NCBI RefSeq assembly: GCF_014323725.1
Contig: NZ_JABVED010000002.1
Coordinates: 1 to 64,000 of the forward strand
DNA from: Actinokineospora xionganensis
GTDB taxonomy: Bacteria; Actinomycetota; Actinomycetes; Mycobacteriales; Pseudonocardiaceae
Reading direction: 5' to 3'
DNA length: 64,000 nt
Shown: positions 35,396 to 44,519 of the stretch, piece by piece
Position numbering within the stretch: the stretch's first letter is position 1
Layout: every line of letters starts with the position of its first letter
Position numbers and translations under genes: made by a program
The notes under the pieces: generated by a model
What the model saw: the letters and a program-made list of their open reading frames with translations, nothing else
Told to the model about the DNA's origin: nothing
Databases searched by the model: none

Positions 35396-36874
35396 ATGAC
35401 CACGCACGACAACACTGACGACGATGACACCGATGTCATCACGGCCAAACCGCGTCCGTTCTGGGTGGCGGGCAGGCCCGAGAACAGCGGGCAGACCCTT
35501 GAGGTGCACCACCCCTACGACGGCACGGACGTGGCCACCGTGTCGGTCCCCGAGGCGGACCACGTCGAGCGCGCGATCGCGGCCGCGGCGGGTGTCGCCA
35601 AGGAATTCCGGTCCACCCCGGCACATGTGCGCGCCGCCGCTCTGGACCACGTGTCGCGGACGCTGGCCGAGCGCTCGGAGGAGATCGCCGAGACGATCAC
35701 CGCCGAGAACGGCAAGCCGCTGAAGTGGGCGGAGATCGAGGTCGCGCGGGCGGTGTCGACGTTCCGCTTCGCCGCCGAGGAGGCCCGGCGCTTCGCGGGA
35801 GAACTGCAGCGGTTCGACACCGACGCGAACGGCGAGGGCAGGCTGGGCCTGATCCGGCGGCGGCCCCGGGGGCCGGTGCTGGCGGTGGCGCCGTTCAACT
35901 TCCCGCTGAACCTGGTCGCGCACAAGGTGGCCCCGGCGTTGGCCGTCGGTTCGCCGGTGATCGTCAAGCCCGCCTCGGCGACGCCGCTGTCGGCCCTGCT
36001 GCTCGGGGAGATCCTGGCGGAGACGGATCTGCCCGCCGGGGCGTTCTCCGTGCTGCCGGTCCGCGGGTCGGCGATGTCGGCGCTGGTGGAGGACCCGCGG
36101 CTGCCGGTGATCTCGTTCACCGGTTCGACCAAGGTCGGGTGGGGAATCATGCAATCGGCGCCGCGCAAGCACGTGGTCATGGAGTTGGGGAGCAACAGCG
36201 CGGCGATCATCTGCCCGGACTGGACCGACCTGGACCACGCGGCGAAACGGATCGCGCTGTTCGGCAACTACCAGGGCGGGCAGTCGTGCATCGCGGTGCA
36301 GCGGGTGATCGTGCACCGGGACGTGGCCGACGCCTTCGTGCCCAAACTCGTCGACGCCGTGTCCGGGCTGCGCACCGGGGACCCGCACGACCCCGAGGTC
36401 GAGGTCGGGCCGGTCATCGACGAGGACAACGCGGCGCGGGTCACCGACTGGATCGCCGAGGCGGTCTCGGCGGGCGGGCGGGTGCTGACCGGCGGCGACC
36501 GCAAGGGGACGACGATCGAGCCGACGGTGCTGGTCGACGTGCCGCTGACGGCCAAGGTGAGCTGCGAGGAGGTCTTCGGGCCGGTGCTGGTGGTGTCGGT
36601 CGTCGACTCGGTGGACGAGGCGTTCGAGCTGGCCAACGGCACGGAGTACGGGCTGCAGGCGGGTGTGTTCACCACCGACCTGCGGGTGGCGTTCCGGGCC
36701 GCGGCGGAGTTGGAGGTGGGCGGCGTGGTCATCGGCGACGTGCCGTCGTACCGGGCCGACCAGATGCCGTACGGCGGGGTCAAGGGCTCCGGCACCGGGC
36801 GTGAGGGAGTGCGGTCGGCGATGGACGACTACACCGAGGACCAGACGATGGTGCTGTCCGGGATTGATCTTTAG
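35396..36874 (+). CDS. NAD(P)-dependent aldehyde dehydrogenase
   Basis: ALDH superfamily, 492 aa. Nucleotide-binding FNFPLNLVAHKVAPAL and FTGSTKVGW, catalytic Glu in VVMELGSNSA, catalytic Cys in GNYQGGQSCIAVQRV, and C-terminal EVFGPVLVV. The Asp-rich start MTTHDNTDDDDTD is unusual. The ATG at 35396 has no Shine-Dalgarno sequence, but TACGGT ends 6 nt upstream, so a leaderless transcript is likely. Divergent from the guaA leader. Substrate is not predictable; relatives act on semialdehydes or aryl aldehydes. Its stop overlaps that of the convergent flavoenzyme gene. Confidence 0.93.
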   Translation: MTTHDNTDDDDTDVITAKPRPFWVAGRPENSGQTLEVHHPYDGTDVATVSVPEADHVERAIAAAAGVAKEFRSTPAHVRAAALDHVSRTLAERSEEIAETITAENGKPLKWAEIEVARAVSTFRFAAEEARRFAGELQRFDTDANGEGRLGLIRRRPRGPVLAVAPFNFPLNLVAHKVAPALAVGSPVIVKPASATPLSALLLGEILAETDLPAGAFSVLPVRGSAMSALVEDPRLPVISFTGSTKVGWGIMQSAPRKHVVMELGSNSAAIICPDWTDLDHAAKRIALFGNYQGGQSCIAVQRVIVHRDVADAFVPKLVDAVSGLRTGDPHDPEVEVGPVIDEDNAARVTDWIAEAVSAGGRVLTGGDRKGTTIEPTVLVDVPLTAKVSCEEVFGPVLVVSVVDSVDEAFELANGTEYGLQAGVFTTDLRVAFRAAAELEVGGVVIGDVPSYRADQMPYGGVKGSGTGREGVRSAMDDYTEDQTMVLSGIDL

Positions 36875-38355
36875 GCGCGGTGGATCGACTGGGGGAAGGT
36901 GAAGATCCGGTCGGGGTCGTAGCGGCGGGCGACGGCACGCAGGCGGCTGAGGTTGGCGTCGTAGTAGAGGACGCCCCAGTCGGGCATGGCCGCCTCGATG
37001 TAGTTGACGTACCCGCCGCGCGCGCCGAGCTTGCCCACACCGTCGCGCACCTCGGCAACGGCCCGGACGGCCGCTTCCTGCCCGTCGGGAGCGGCTTTCT
37101 GGTAGATCTGCACCGTCGCCAGGGCGTCGCGGTGCGGGAAGGCGGTGTCCGCGGGTTTGACCGCGTTCACGGCGCCGCCGAGCGAGTCGAGCAGGATGTC
37201 GAGGTCGACCCGGCCTTGGAGGAGATTCGTCAGCCCGGCGGGGTCGCCGATCGGCTTGGTGATGATGCGTGATGACGCGACGAACGCCTCGCGCGGCTGG
37301 GTCTCGGGGGCGCAGGAGCGGTTGGTGCAGCCACCGAAGTAGCGCATGGCGTCCAGGTAGCGGCGCTGACCGACCATCCGGTTCGTCGGGCGGGTTCCGA
37401 CGGCCTTGAGCAGGGTTTCGAGCAGCTGGTTGAGGGTCGCCTGTGCGCCCACGAAGGCGCCACCGACCCGCGCTTGCGGCGGGGAGCCGCCGGCGATGAC
37501 GCAGTTGGACCACAGGTCGACCGGCGCCCGCGCCACCCAGTTCTGCCACGCCCCGACGACCGCGGGGGCGGCCCCGGCGGGGAAGGTGAGATGGAAGACG
37601 ACCAGGTCGGGGGCGGGGTCGGTGGCGAAGGTGAACGAGGTGACGATGCCGAAGTTGCCGCCGCCACCGCCGCGCAGGGCCCAGAACAGGTCCGGGTCGG
37701 CGTCCGCGGTGACGTCACGGAGTATGCCGTCTGCGGTCACGAGCTGGATGGCGGTCAGCTTGTCGCAGGTCAGACCGTATTTGCGGGACAGCACGCCGAC
37801 ACCGCCGCCGAGGGTGAGGCCCGCGATGCCGACGGAGGGACACGACCCGGCCGGGATGCACCGTCCCGCCTGGGCGAGCGCGGTGTAGACGTCGAACAGC
37901 AGCGCGCCCGCACCGATCGTGGCCGTCGTGCCCTGGATATCGACCTTGTTCATGGCCCTGAGGTCGACGACGAGACCGGATTCGGGGACGGAGTACCCGG
38001 CGTAGCTGTGGCCGCCGCTTCGGGCGGCGATGGGGAGCTGGGACTGCCGGGCCAACTCCACACACGCCTGCACCTGCTCGGGTGTCCGGACGGCGGCGAC
38101 CGCGGCGGGCTGCTTGCGGTCGAAGAAGGTGTTGTATGAACGGCGGGCCGTGTCGTAGTCGGGGGAACCTGATTGGGTCAGGCCCGCGACCTTGGCCCTG
38201 AGCCCTTCCCAATCCGGCGCGACCGCGGCGGGGCGCGTTGGGGCAGCCGTCGTCGTGGGCGTCGTGGAGGGCTGATGGGGGGCGGGCTTGGAGCAGGCGG
38301 CAGTCGCCGCCCCGACCCCGGCAGCCCAAAGCAGCGTGCGCCTGCTGATCCCCAA
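36871..38355 (-). CDS. Exported BBE-type FAD oxidase with predicted bicovalent flavin
   Basis: Berberine-bridge-enzyme-like flavoenzyme, 494 aa. A Tat-type signal (SRRTLLWAAGVGAATAAC) has a Cys that could be lipidated. The FAD_binding_4 domain carries SGGHSYAGYS (8-alpha-histidyl site) and PAGSCPSVGIAGLTLGGG (6-S-cysteinyl site), so the flavin is probably bound through both. The C-terminal BBE motif reads YVNYIEAAMPDWGVLYYDANLSRL. The TTG start is supported by GGGAGGTG five bases upstream. Such enzymes oxidise sugars, alkaloids or polyketides; the substrate is unknown. Convergent with the aldehyde dehydrogenase, stops overlapping. Confidence 0.9.
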   Translation of the reverse strand: MGISRRTLLWAAGVGAATAACSKPAPHQPSTTPTTTAAPTRPAAVAPDWEGLRAKVAGLTQSGSPDYDTARRSYNTFFDRKQPAAVAAVRTPEQVQACVELARQSQLPIAARSGGHSYAGYSVPESGLVVDLRAMNKVDIQGTTATIGAGALLFDVYTALAQAGRCIPAGSCPSVGIAGLTLGGGVGVLSRKYGLTCDKLTAIQLVTADGILRDVTADADPDLFWALRGGGGGNFGIVTSFTFATDPAPDLVVFHLTFPAGAAPAVVGAWQNWVARAPVDLWSNCVIAGGSPPQARVGGAFVGAQATLNQLLETLLKAVGTRPTNRMVGQRRYLDAMRYFGGCTNRSCAPETQPREAFVASSRIITKPIGDPAGLTNLLQGRVDLDILLDSLGGAVNAVKPADTAFPHRDALATVQIYQKAAPDGQEAAVRAVAEVRDGVGKLGARGGYVNYIEAAMPDWGVLYYDANLSRLRAVARRYDPDRIFTFPQSIHRA

Positions 38356-38482
38356 ACCGCACCTCCCGGTGCGATTGCACCATTCGGCGGAGGGTGGTGC
38401 TAGTCGGTCGCGTTCCCAGTGGGTCGGCTGTCGATCGTGAACGGGCGACGGATGTGAGGTCGTCTCGGCGCGCGCCGACAGC

Positions 38483-38510
38483 TTGACCTCGACCTTGGTC
38501 GATGTACGAA
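38483..38510 (+). promoter_or_regulatory. Promoter with embedded palindrome before the NmrA-like gene
   Basis: TTGACC (38483), a 16-bp spacer and TACGAA (38505-38510) form a promoter. The spacer starts with the perfect palindrome TCGACCTTGGTCGA (38489-38502), a likely repressor operator. A wider GACCTT...AAGGTC symmetry also spans it. Confidence 0.6.
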
Positions 38511-38546
38511 GGTCATGTCATCGAACGACGAGATGGGGACATTCCG

Positions 38547-39392
38547 ATGGCACAGCCCAAGATCCTGGTGACCGGCGCGACTGGAAATGTGGGCGGCGCG
38601 GTGGTGGCCCAACTGCACGCGGCGGGTGTGCCCGTGCGGGCGCTGGTGCGAGGGGAGGCGGACTTCCCGGAGGGGGTGCGGGCGGTACGCGGCGATCTCG
38701 GCGATCCGGCGTCATTGGACGCGGCGCTGGAGGGCATCGATTCGGTGTTCCTGGTGTGGCCGTTCCTGAGCGCCGAGGACGCGCCGGAGGTGATCGATGC
38801 GATCGGGAAGCGCGCCCGACGGGCGGTGTACCTGTCATCGGAGGGGGTCGGAAGCGACGAGCCGGGCGAAGCGATCACCATGTTCCATACGGAGTTGGAG
38901 CGGCTGATCGAGGCATCGGGCCTGGAGTGGACCGCGCTGCGGCCCACCGGGTTCGCGAGCAACACGCTGGGCTGGGCGGAGGAGGTCCGGTCGACCGGCG
39001 TCGTGCGGGCGCCGTTCGCAACGCTGGCCCGCCCGCTGATCCACGAGGCGGACATGGCCGCGGTCGCCATCCAGGCGCTGACCACCGACACGTTGATCGG
39101 CGCCCGGCCGGTGATCACCGGCCGCGAACTGGTCACCCAGGAGCGGCAGGTGGCGCTGATCAGTGAGGCGATCGGGCGACCGGTTCGGTTCGTCGAGGTC
39201 ACGCTGGAGGAGGCCGTCGAGCAGATGAAGACCGCGGGCTACCCGGCAGAGCTGGTGGAGGCCGTGTTGCCCGCCCAGGCGGAGATGCTCGTCAATCCGG
39301 AGCCGGTCAACGATGAGGTGGAGCGCATAACGGGCAGCCCGGCTCGATCCTTCCGGCAGTGGGCGGTGGACCACACGGCGGACTTCCGCTGA
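38547..39392 (+). CDS. NmrA-like NAD(P)-binding protein
   Basis: Atypical short-chain dehydrogenase fold, 281 aa. The N-terminal dinucleotide motif ILVTGATGNVGGAVV is followed by VRALVRG, VRGDLGDP, YLSSEGVG and LRPTGFASN. It resembles NmrA/QOR2-like redox sensors and reductases. The ATG at 38547 gives the standard MAQPKILVTGATG start. A strong promoter with an operator-like palindrome lies upstream, so it is probably induced by a ligand or oxidant through an unlinked repressor. Confidence 0.9.
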   Translation: MAQPKILVTGATGNVGGAVVAQLHAAGVPVRALVRGEADFPEGVRAVRGDLGDPASLDAALEGIDSVFLVWPFLSAEDAPEVIDAIGKRARRAVYLSSEGVGSDEPGEAITMFHTELERLIEASGLEWTALRPTGFASNTLGWAEEVRSTGVVRAPFATLARPLIHEADMAAVAIQALTTDTLIGARPVITGRELVTQERQVALISEAIGRPVRFVEVTLEEAVEQMKTAGYPAELVEAVLPAQAEMLVNPEPVNDEVERITGSPARSFRQWAVDHTADFR

Positions 39393-39762
39393 CAAGAAGT
39401 ATCCAGACCGGATCCCGGCTCCGCGCCCCCACGCTCGGTGTTGATGGCCGGCCACGGGGGCCGTGACCGGAGTCGCACCGAAGATCAGCTCCTTGCGCCC
39501 GTCACCCCCAGCCAATGCCGGGGCTCTCGCCTCGGCGCCCCACTCCGGTGAGCAGCAGGACGATGCGAGCGGCCACGGGGACCGTGGTGTCGGCCCTCGG
39601 TCGCCGGGGGTGCCATCACCCGCCGGAAGCTCGGGCCGACTCGCGTCGTCCGTGACCGGACGCCCTCGACACGACGCTGCCTGTCGGCGCGTTGTCTTCG
39701 GCCTGTCCCGTCGGCCGTCGGCCGGAGTGGTCGTGGTGGTGTCGGCGTTCCCTGCGAGCCAC
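39393..39762. other. Intergenic region, no feature seen
   Basis: 370 bp between convergent genes. Reading frames on both strands are low in complexity and lack plausible starts. Short related stretches (GGCCACGGGG near 39453 and 39572) occur, but no clear hairpin terminator, RNA or gene. Confidence 0.5.
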
Positions 39763-41325
39763 TCAGGTCCGCGTCGCCTCCTGGTGCACCCATCCGCACG
39801 CGCGGCGGAGGGCGATGGGTAAGTCTGTGCGGGTGCGGGCTTCGGTGAGTTTCGCGGCCAGGTAGCCGTCTGGGCGGACGACGGCGAGGCCGGTGGGAGC
39901 CAACTGCAACTCCTGCGCTGCCTCTTGAGTCAGGCGGACCACCGTCGTCGCCGGCACCGAGTCGGGGACTTCCGGCGTGGTGGCGGCCGGGCCGAGCAGC
40001 ACGGTGAAGTTCACGCCGAAGGTGTCGCGGAGGCGGGTTTCGCCGAGCTGGGTGTCCGGGCAGATGACGCCGGGGATCGGTGGGCGGGGGACGCTCGGTT
40101 CGGTCGGGAAAGCCGCCGTGTCGGCGCCGGGGGTGGTGAGTGGGGAATCCAGGTACCAGAACGGTTCCGAGAGCTTGCCGGAGTTGATCTCGGATCGCGC
40201 GGCCTGGTCGTGGATGCTTCGTTCCAGGACGTCTTTGCGGCGGGCGCGCTCGGCGTCGTCCGCGGGGACCAGGAACCGCATGGTCGTGGCGGTGACCTTG
40301 AGGTTCTCGTCGGCCGCGGCGCCGCGTTCGGTGTCGTAGGTGTCCAGGAGGTCGGGGCCCGCCCAGCCGGACCGGACGGCGGCGAGCTTCCACGCCGCGT
40401 TCTCCGCGTCCGCGAGGCCGGAGTTCATGCCGCGGGCCCCGAAGGGGCTCATGACATGCGCGGCGTCGCCAGCCAGCAGGACCCGGTCGACCCGCATGCG
40501 CGGCACCCTGCGCTGGTGGAACCGGTAGAGCGAGGCCCAGATCAGCTCGTAGTCGGCGCCCTCGCCGATGACCTGGCGGACCCGGGCGTGCAGGCCGCCG
40601 TTCTCCCGTTCGGTGTCGAGATCGAAGTCCTCCGGGACCTGCCAGTCGATCCGCCACACCGAGTCGGGCTGCGGGTGCAGCAGCACCTGCCTGCCGGGGT
40701 TCCACTCCGGGTCGAAGTAGAACCGGCGCTCGGGGACCGGGAAGTCGAGCTTGGCGCGGATGTCGGTGATCAGGAACTTGTCGTCGAAGGAGCGGCCCTC
40801 GAACGGCAGGTCAAGCAGCTTGCGCACGGTGGAGCGGGACCCGTCGGCGGCGATGCAGTGGGTGCCGCGAACGTCGGCCCGGCCACCCGGGGTGTCGACG
40901 GACAGGGTGACACCGTCGTCGTCCTGCGAGAGTGCGACGACGGTGTGGTCGTAGCGCAGGTCGACCAAGGGCTCGCGCGCCGCCTGGTCTTCGAGGATCT
41001 GCTCGATGATGTTCTGCGGGGTGTTCACGAACGGTGGGAACTGGCCGGGTGGCGGCTCGGGGAACGTCATGACGACGACCTCGTGCTCCCGGTAGAACAT
41101 CCGCCCCGAGTACCAGGTGACCCCGGCGTCGACGATCTTTCGGCCGACCCCGGCCCGCTCCAGGATGTCCAAGATGTCGCGCTGAACGCAGATCGCCCGG
41201 CTGCCGATGATGGCCCGGGTTTCCCGCGATTCCAGGACGATCGTCGGGATTCCTTGGCGGGCAAGGAGAATCGCACCCGTCAGGCCGACCGGACCGGCGC
41301 CGACGATCAGCACCGGCTCGCTCAC
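39763..41325 (-). CDS. FAD-dependent aromatic-ring monooxygenase
   Basis: Class A flavoprotein hydroxylase of the MhpA/PheA type, 520 aa. FAD-binding GxGxxG in VLIVGAGPVGLTGAILLARQG, the DG motif GTHCIAADGSRSTVRKLL, and GD motif VLLAGDAAHVMSPFGARGMNSGLADAENAAW. The C-terminal thioredoxin-like region is shortened (TFGVNFTVLLGP to end). The GTG start at 41325 overlaps the stop of the upstream MBL hydrolase gene by 4 nt, so the two form a coupled catabolic pair for an aromatic substrate that cannot be named from sequence. Confidence 0.92.
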   Translation of the reverse strand: MSEPVLIVGAGPVGLTGAILLARQGIPTIVLESRETRAIIGSRAICVQRDILDILERAGVGRKIVDAGVTWYSGRMFYREHEVVVMTFPEPPPGQFPPFVNTPQNIIEQILEDQAAREPLVDLRYDHTVVALSQDDDGVTLSVDTPGGRADVRGTHCIAADGSRSTVRKLLDLPFEGRSFDDKFLITDIRAKLDFPVPERRFYFDPEWNPGRQVLLHPQPDSVWRIDWQVPEDFDLDTERENGGLHARVRQVIGEGADYELIWASLYRFHQRRVPRMRVDRVLLAGDAAHVMSPFGARGMNSGLADAENAAWKLAAVRSGWAGPDLLDTYDTERGAAADENLKVTATTMRFLVPADDAERARRKDVLERSIHDQAARSEINSGKLSEPFWYLDSPLTTPGADTAAFPTEPSVPRPPIPGVICPDTQLGETRLRDTFGVNFTVLLGPAATTPEVPDSVPATTVVRLTQEAAQELQLAPTGLAVVRPDGYLAAKLTEARTRTDLPIALRRACGWVHQEATRT

Positions 41326-42287
41326 TTCTCCCCCCGCAGGCTCGCCCAAACCTCGCGGTCTCGTTCGGCGGTCCACACGACCGGCCAGTCGACGCCGTCG
41401 AGTTCGTCCCAGTAGCGCTGGACGTCGAAGGGCAGACAGTGCTCGAAGATCGGCCACCGGCCGTACTCCGGTTCGAGCGCGGCGTGCGTGGCGGTGAACG
41501 CCTCGGCGACGGTTCCCTTGCGGCGGTGGACTTCGCCGACGATGCGGCGCAGTTCGTCGAGGAAGTGCCTGCTCTGTGCGATGGCGGCGTCGACCGCCAC
41601 GCGCCCATGGGCGACCTCGCCCCGGCCGCCGACCACCGTCTCCGCCCCGAACGCGGCCACGTTGTCCAAAGTGGACGTCGCCCAGTCGTCGTGGAAGGCA
41701 TCGCCGGTGTAGAGGGCGGCGTGGGACTCGACCAGGTCGCCGGCGAAGAGGATCTTGTGCTTCGGCAGCCAGGCGACGATGTCGCCCGCGGTGTGGCCGC
41801 GCCCGCAGTAGGCGAGGACGAGATCGCCCCGGTCGCCGCCGAGGGGGATGGTCAGCCGGTCGGTGAAGGTGATCGTCGGCCAGGTGAGTCCAGGGATGCT
41901 CTCGGGCTCCTCGAACAAACGCGGCATCCGCCCGAACTCACTGGCCCAGTCGGCTTCCCCGCGCTCGGCGATCAGGGTCCGCGTGGCCTCGTGCGCCACG
42001 ATCTCCTGAGCGTCGAAAGCGCTCGCGCCCAGGGTCCGGACCGCGTGGTAGTGACTCAGGACCAGATAGCGAACCGGCTTGTCGGTGCGTTCGCGCAACT
42101 GGTCGAGCCACCGGCGGGCAGCCGCGGGGGTCGCCCGGGCCTCGAAGCACACCAGGAAGTCTTCGCCCTCGACGGCGCAAACGTTCGGGTCGCCCTCGGC
42201 CGTGAGCGCGTAGACGCCGTCGGCGAGATCGGTGAACGTCTCGACTTTTCGTCGCAGGTCCGCACTGGACGCGAATGCTTTTGTCAC
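41322..42287 (-). CDS. MBL-fold hydrolase with altered metal motif
   Basis: Metallo-beta-lactamase-fold protein, 321 aa from the GTG at 42287 (VTKAFASSADLRRKV). The core has LVLSHYHAVRTLGASAF where classical members have HxHxDH, so the Asp-His of metal site 2 is missing. Later ligands remain: CGRGHTAGDIV and ILFAGDLVES. It may bind one metal or act in a different way. It is coupled to the FAD monooxygenase (4-nt overlap), suggesting hydrolysis of an intermediate in the same pathway. An upstream TTG at 42347 would add 20 residues; I prefer 42287. Confidence 0.8.
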   Translation of the reverse strand: MTKAFASSADLRRKVETFTDLADGVYALTAEGDPNVCAVEGEDFLVCFEARATPAAARRWLDQLRERTDKPVRYLVLSHYHAVRTLGASAFDAQEIVAHEATRTLIAERGEADWASEFGRMPRLFEEPESIPGLTWPTITFTDRLTIPLGGDRGDLVLAYCGRGHTAGDIVAWLPKHKILFAGDLVESHAALYTGDAFHDDWATSTLDNVAAFGAETVVGGRGEVAHGRVAVDAAIAQSRHFLDELRRIVGEVHRRKGTVAEAFTATHAALEPEYGRWPIFEHCLPFDVQRYWDELDGVDWPVVWTAERDREVWASLRGEK

Positions 42288-42298
42288 GCCTCCACAGT

Positions 42299-42311
42299 GC
42301 CACCTGGTGGC
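42299..42311. promoter_or_regulatory. Palindrome at the MBL gene start
   Basis: GCCACCTGGTGGC is a perfect palindrome with one central base, 12 bp before the preferred GTG start. It could be an operator; no regulator gene is adjacent. Confidence 0.3.
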
Positions 42312-42354
42312 GTCCGACAAAAGATCCTCTGCCGGCGCTGTGGACAACTCCGCG

Positions 42355-42650
42355 TCACCGCGGGTCGGACAGGCCCTTGGTCACCTCGGAGGCGCTGAAC
42401 ACACCCGGATCGAAATCGGCGGCGGCGTCGAGTCCGAGCCATTCGAGCCGGTCCGCGTGGTCCTCGTGAGCGGGATCGGCGAGGATTTCGACGAGGTCGG
42501 CGTAGCCCCAGATGCCGCCGCAGTCCTCGGGCGGCGCGGCGCGGCGGCCTCCTGCGCACCGAGGCAAGGTGCCTTCCTTGCCGGGTTCGAGCACCTTCTC
42601 GACCATGATCTCGTGGTCCCAGGCACCGAACACCAGCCGATAGCGGGCGA
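42355..42650 (-). pseudogene. C-terminal remnant of a pRiA4b ORF-3-like protein
   Basis: An open frame ending at 42355 contains VFGAWDHEIMVEKVLEPGKE, then CAGGRRAAPPEDCGGIWGYADLVEILADP and FDPGVF. These are the characteristic C-terminal half of the plasmid pRiA4b ORF-3 family (normally ~180-200 aa; WDHEI, PPEDCGGxWGY). The N-terminal half is absent: upstream residues do not fit the family, and the choD stop at 42747 leaves too little room. Probably a decayed fragment of a mobile-element-associated gene. The exact left limit of homology is estimated. Confidence 0.65.
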
Positions 42651-42746
42651 GGTCGATCGGGCAGCCCACCGCGACCGAGGATGCTGTGCGAACGGCACGC
42701 CGCGATTCGCCGGGACCTCGCCGAGATCCAGCGAACCCTCGGCTGA

Positions 42747-44465
42747 TCAGCGAACGTCGACGATCTTCAGCCGCAGCGCACCCGGGGCCTCGGCCGGGAC
42801 GGCCGGGTTGGCCGGGGGCACCGGCTTGATCCGCTGGTAGCCCGCTTCCTGCGCCGGACGCGGGTCGGGTTCGCCCTTGTTCGGCCAGAAGGAGAACGCG
42901 CGCTCGGACTGGGCGGCGATCGTCAAGGACGGATTCACGCCCAGGTTGGCCGTGATGGCGGCGCCGTCGACGACGGAGATCCCCGGGTAGTTGAAGACGC
43001 GGTGGTACGGGTCGATGACGCCCTGGGACTCGTCGGCGGCGATGGCGCAGCCGCCGATGAAGTGGGCGGTCAGCGGGATGTTGAAGACCTCGCCCCAGGT
43101 TCCACCAGCGGTGCCGCCGATGTGCTTCGCGGTCAGTTCGTTGGCGACCTGGCCTGCCGGGATGTACGACGGGTTGGGCTCGCCGTGGCCCTGCTTCGAC
43201 GTGTACTTGCGCCTGCCGAACCAGCCGGGCTTGGTGTACGTGGTGATCGAGTTGTCGAGGCTCTGCATCACCAGCAGGATCACGGTCCGCTCGCTCCAGC
43301 GGTAGCCCTGCAGCAGGCTGACGGACTTGACCGGGTGCCGCACGAGGAAGCGGACGGCCTGGCGCCAGCGGGGCACGTTCGAGCCGCCGTCGGTGGCGAT
43401 GGTCTGCATCAGGCTCATCGCGTTGCTGCCCTTGCCGTACCGCACGGGCTCGATGTGGGTGATGTCGTCGGGGTGGATCGACGACGTGATCGCGACACCA
43501 GTGCTGTAGTTGTTGTCCGGGTCGACCTTGTCGCGGGCGGCGCCGATGATCGACTCGGAGTTGGTCCTGGTCAGCTCGCCCAGCTTGGCCGAGAGCTTCG
43601 GCAGGGTGCCCTTGTCGCGCATGCTGTGGAGCAGGTTCTGGGTGCCCCAGGTGCCCGCGGCGAGCACGACCTGGCCCGCGGTGATTGTCCGGCGGCCCTT
43701 CCTGAGGCGCTTGCCGGTCGCGCGCACGTCGACCTCGTAGGTGCCGTCCTCGCGCTCGCGCAGTGCGGTGACGGTGGTCAGCGGCAGAACTTCGGCTCCG
43801 CCCTTCTCCGCCAGGTAAAGATAGTTCTTGACCAGCGTGTTCTTCGCGCCGACCCGGCAGCCGGTCATGCAGGAGCCGCACTCGGTGCAGCCGGTGCGCT
43901 CAGGGCCCGCGCCGCCGAAGTACGGGTCCGCGGCCTTCTCCCCCGGCTCGCCGAAGAACACGCCGACCGGTGTCGGGTGGTAGCTGTCGGCGACGCCCAT
44001 GTCGGCGGCGACCTTCTGCATGACCTCGTCCGACGGCGTCACGGTCGGGTTGGTGACCACGCCGAGCATCCGCGACGCCTGGTCGTAGTGCGGCGCCAAC
44101 TCCGACTCCCAGTCGGTGATGTCAGCCCACTGCCGGTCCTGGTAGAAGGGCTTGAGCGGCTTGTACAGCGTGTTCGCGTAGACCAGCGATCCGCCGCCGA
44201 CACCCGACCCGGCCAGCACCACGACGTCCTTGAGCATGTGGATCCGCTGGATGCCGTAGCACCCGACCGCGGGGGCCCAGAGGTATTTGCGCACGTCCCA
44301 CGAGGTCTTGGCGAACTCGTCGTCGGCGAAGCGGCGGCCCGCCTCGATCACCGCGACCCGGTAGCCCTTCTCGGTGAGCCGCAACGCGGCCACGCTGCCG
44401 CCGAATCCCGAACCGACGACAACGACATCGAAGTCCGGGTTGTTACCGGTGAGTTGCGTAGCCAT
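42747..44465 (-). CDS. choD: GMC-type oxidoreductase, ChoD-like
   Basis: FAD-dependent GMC oxidoreductase, 572 aa, equivalent by position to mycobacterial choD (next to guaB3-guaB2). FAD motif VVVVGSGFGGSVAALRLTEKG, GSGVGGGSLVYANTLY, and C-terminal NPSLTIAAQSERAFSFW. It contains CTECGSCMTGCRVGAKNTL, a CxxCxxCxxxC pattern typical of this subfamily and reminiscent of a ferredoxin cluster. Cholesterol oxidase activity is annotated for the family but weakly supported; the substrate may be another sterol or alcohol. A 19-bp near-palindrome lies ~55 bp upstream. Confidence 0.9.
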   Translation of the reverse strand: MATQLTGNNPDFDVVVVGSGFGGSVAALRLTEKGYRVAVIEAGRRFADDEFAKTSWDVRKYLWAPAVGCYGIQRIHMLKDVVVLAGSGVGGGSLVYANTLYKPLKPFYQDRQWADITDWESELAPHYDQASRMLGVVTNPTVTPSDEVMQKVAADMGVADSYHPTPVGVFFGEPGEKAADPYFGGAGPERTGCTECGSCMTGCRVGAKNTLVKNYLYLAEKGGAEVLPLTTVTALREREDGTYEVDVRATGKRLRKGRRTITAGQVVLAAGTWGTQNLLHSMRDKGTLPKLSAKLGELTRTNSESIIGAARDKVDPDNNYSTGVAITSSIHPDDITHIEPVRYGKGSNAMSLMQTIATDGGSNVPRWRQAVRFLVRHPVKSVSLLQGYRWSERTVILLVMQSLDNSITTYTKPGWFGRRKYTSKQGHGEPNPSYIPAGQVANELTAKHIGGTAGGTWGEVFNIPLTAHFIGGCAIAADESQGVIDPYHRVFNYPGISVVDGAAITANLGVNPSLTIAAQSERAFSFWPNKGEPDPRPAQEAGYQRIKPVPPANPAVPAEAPGALRLKIVDVR

Positions 44466-44519
44466 ATGCAGAGATTAAGGGGCTGAACAGCCAGTGACCA
44501 GAGTCAGACCCAAGATTTC

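Noticed and set aside
35396..44465. The redox-gene block as a biosynthetic gene cluster
   Set aside because: There is no core synthase, carrier, transporter set or pathway regulator; the genes form separate small units with different promoters.
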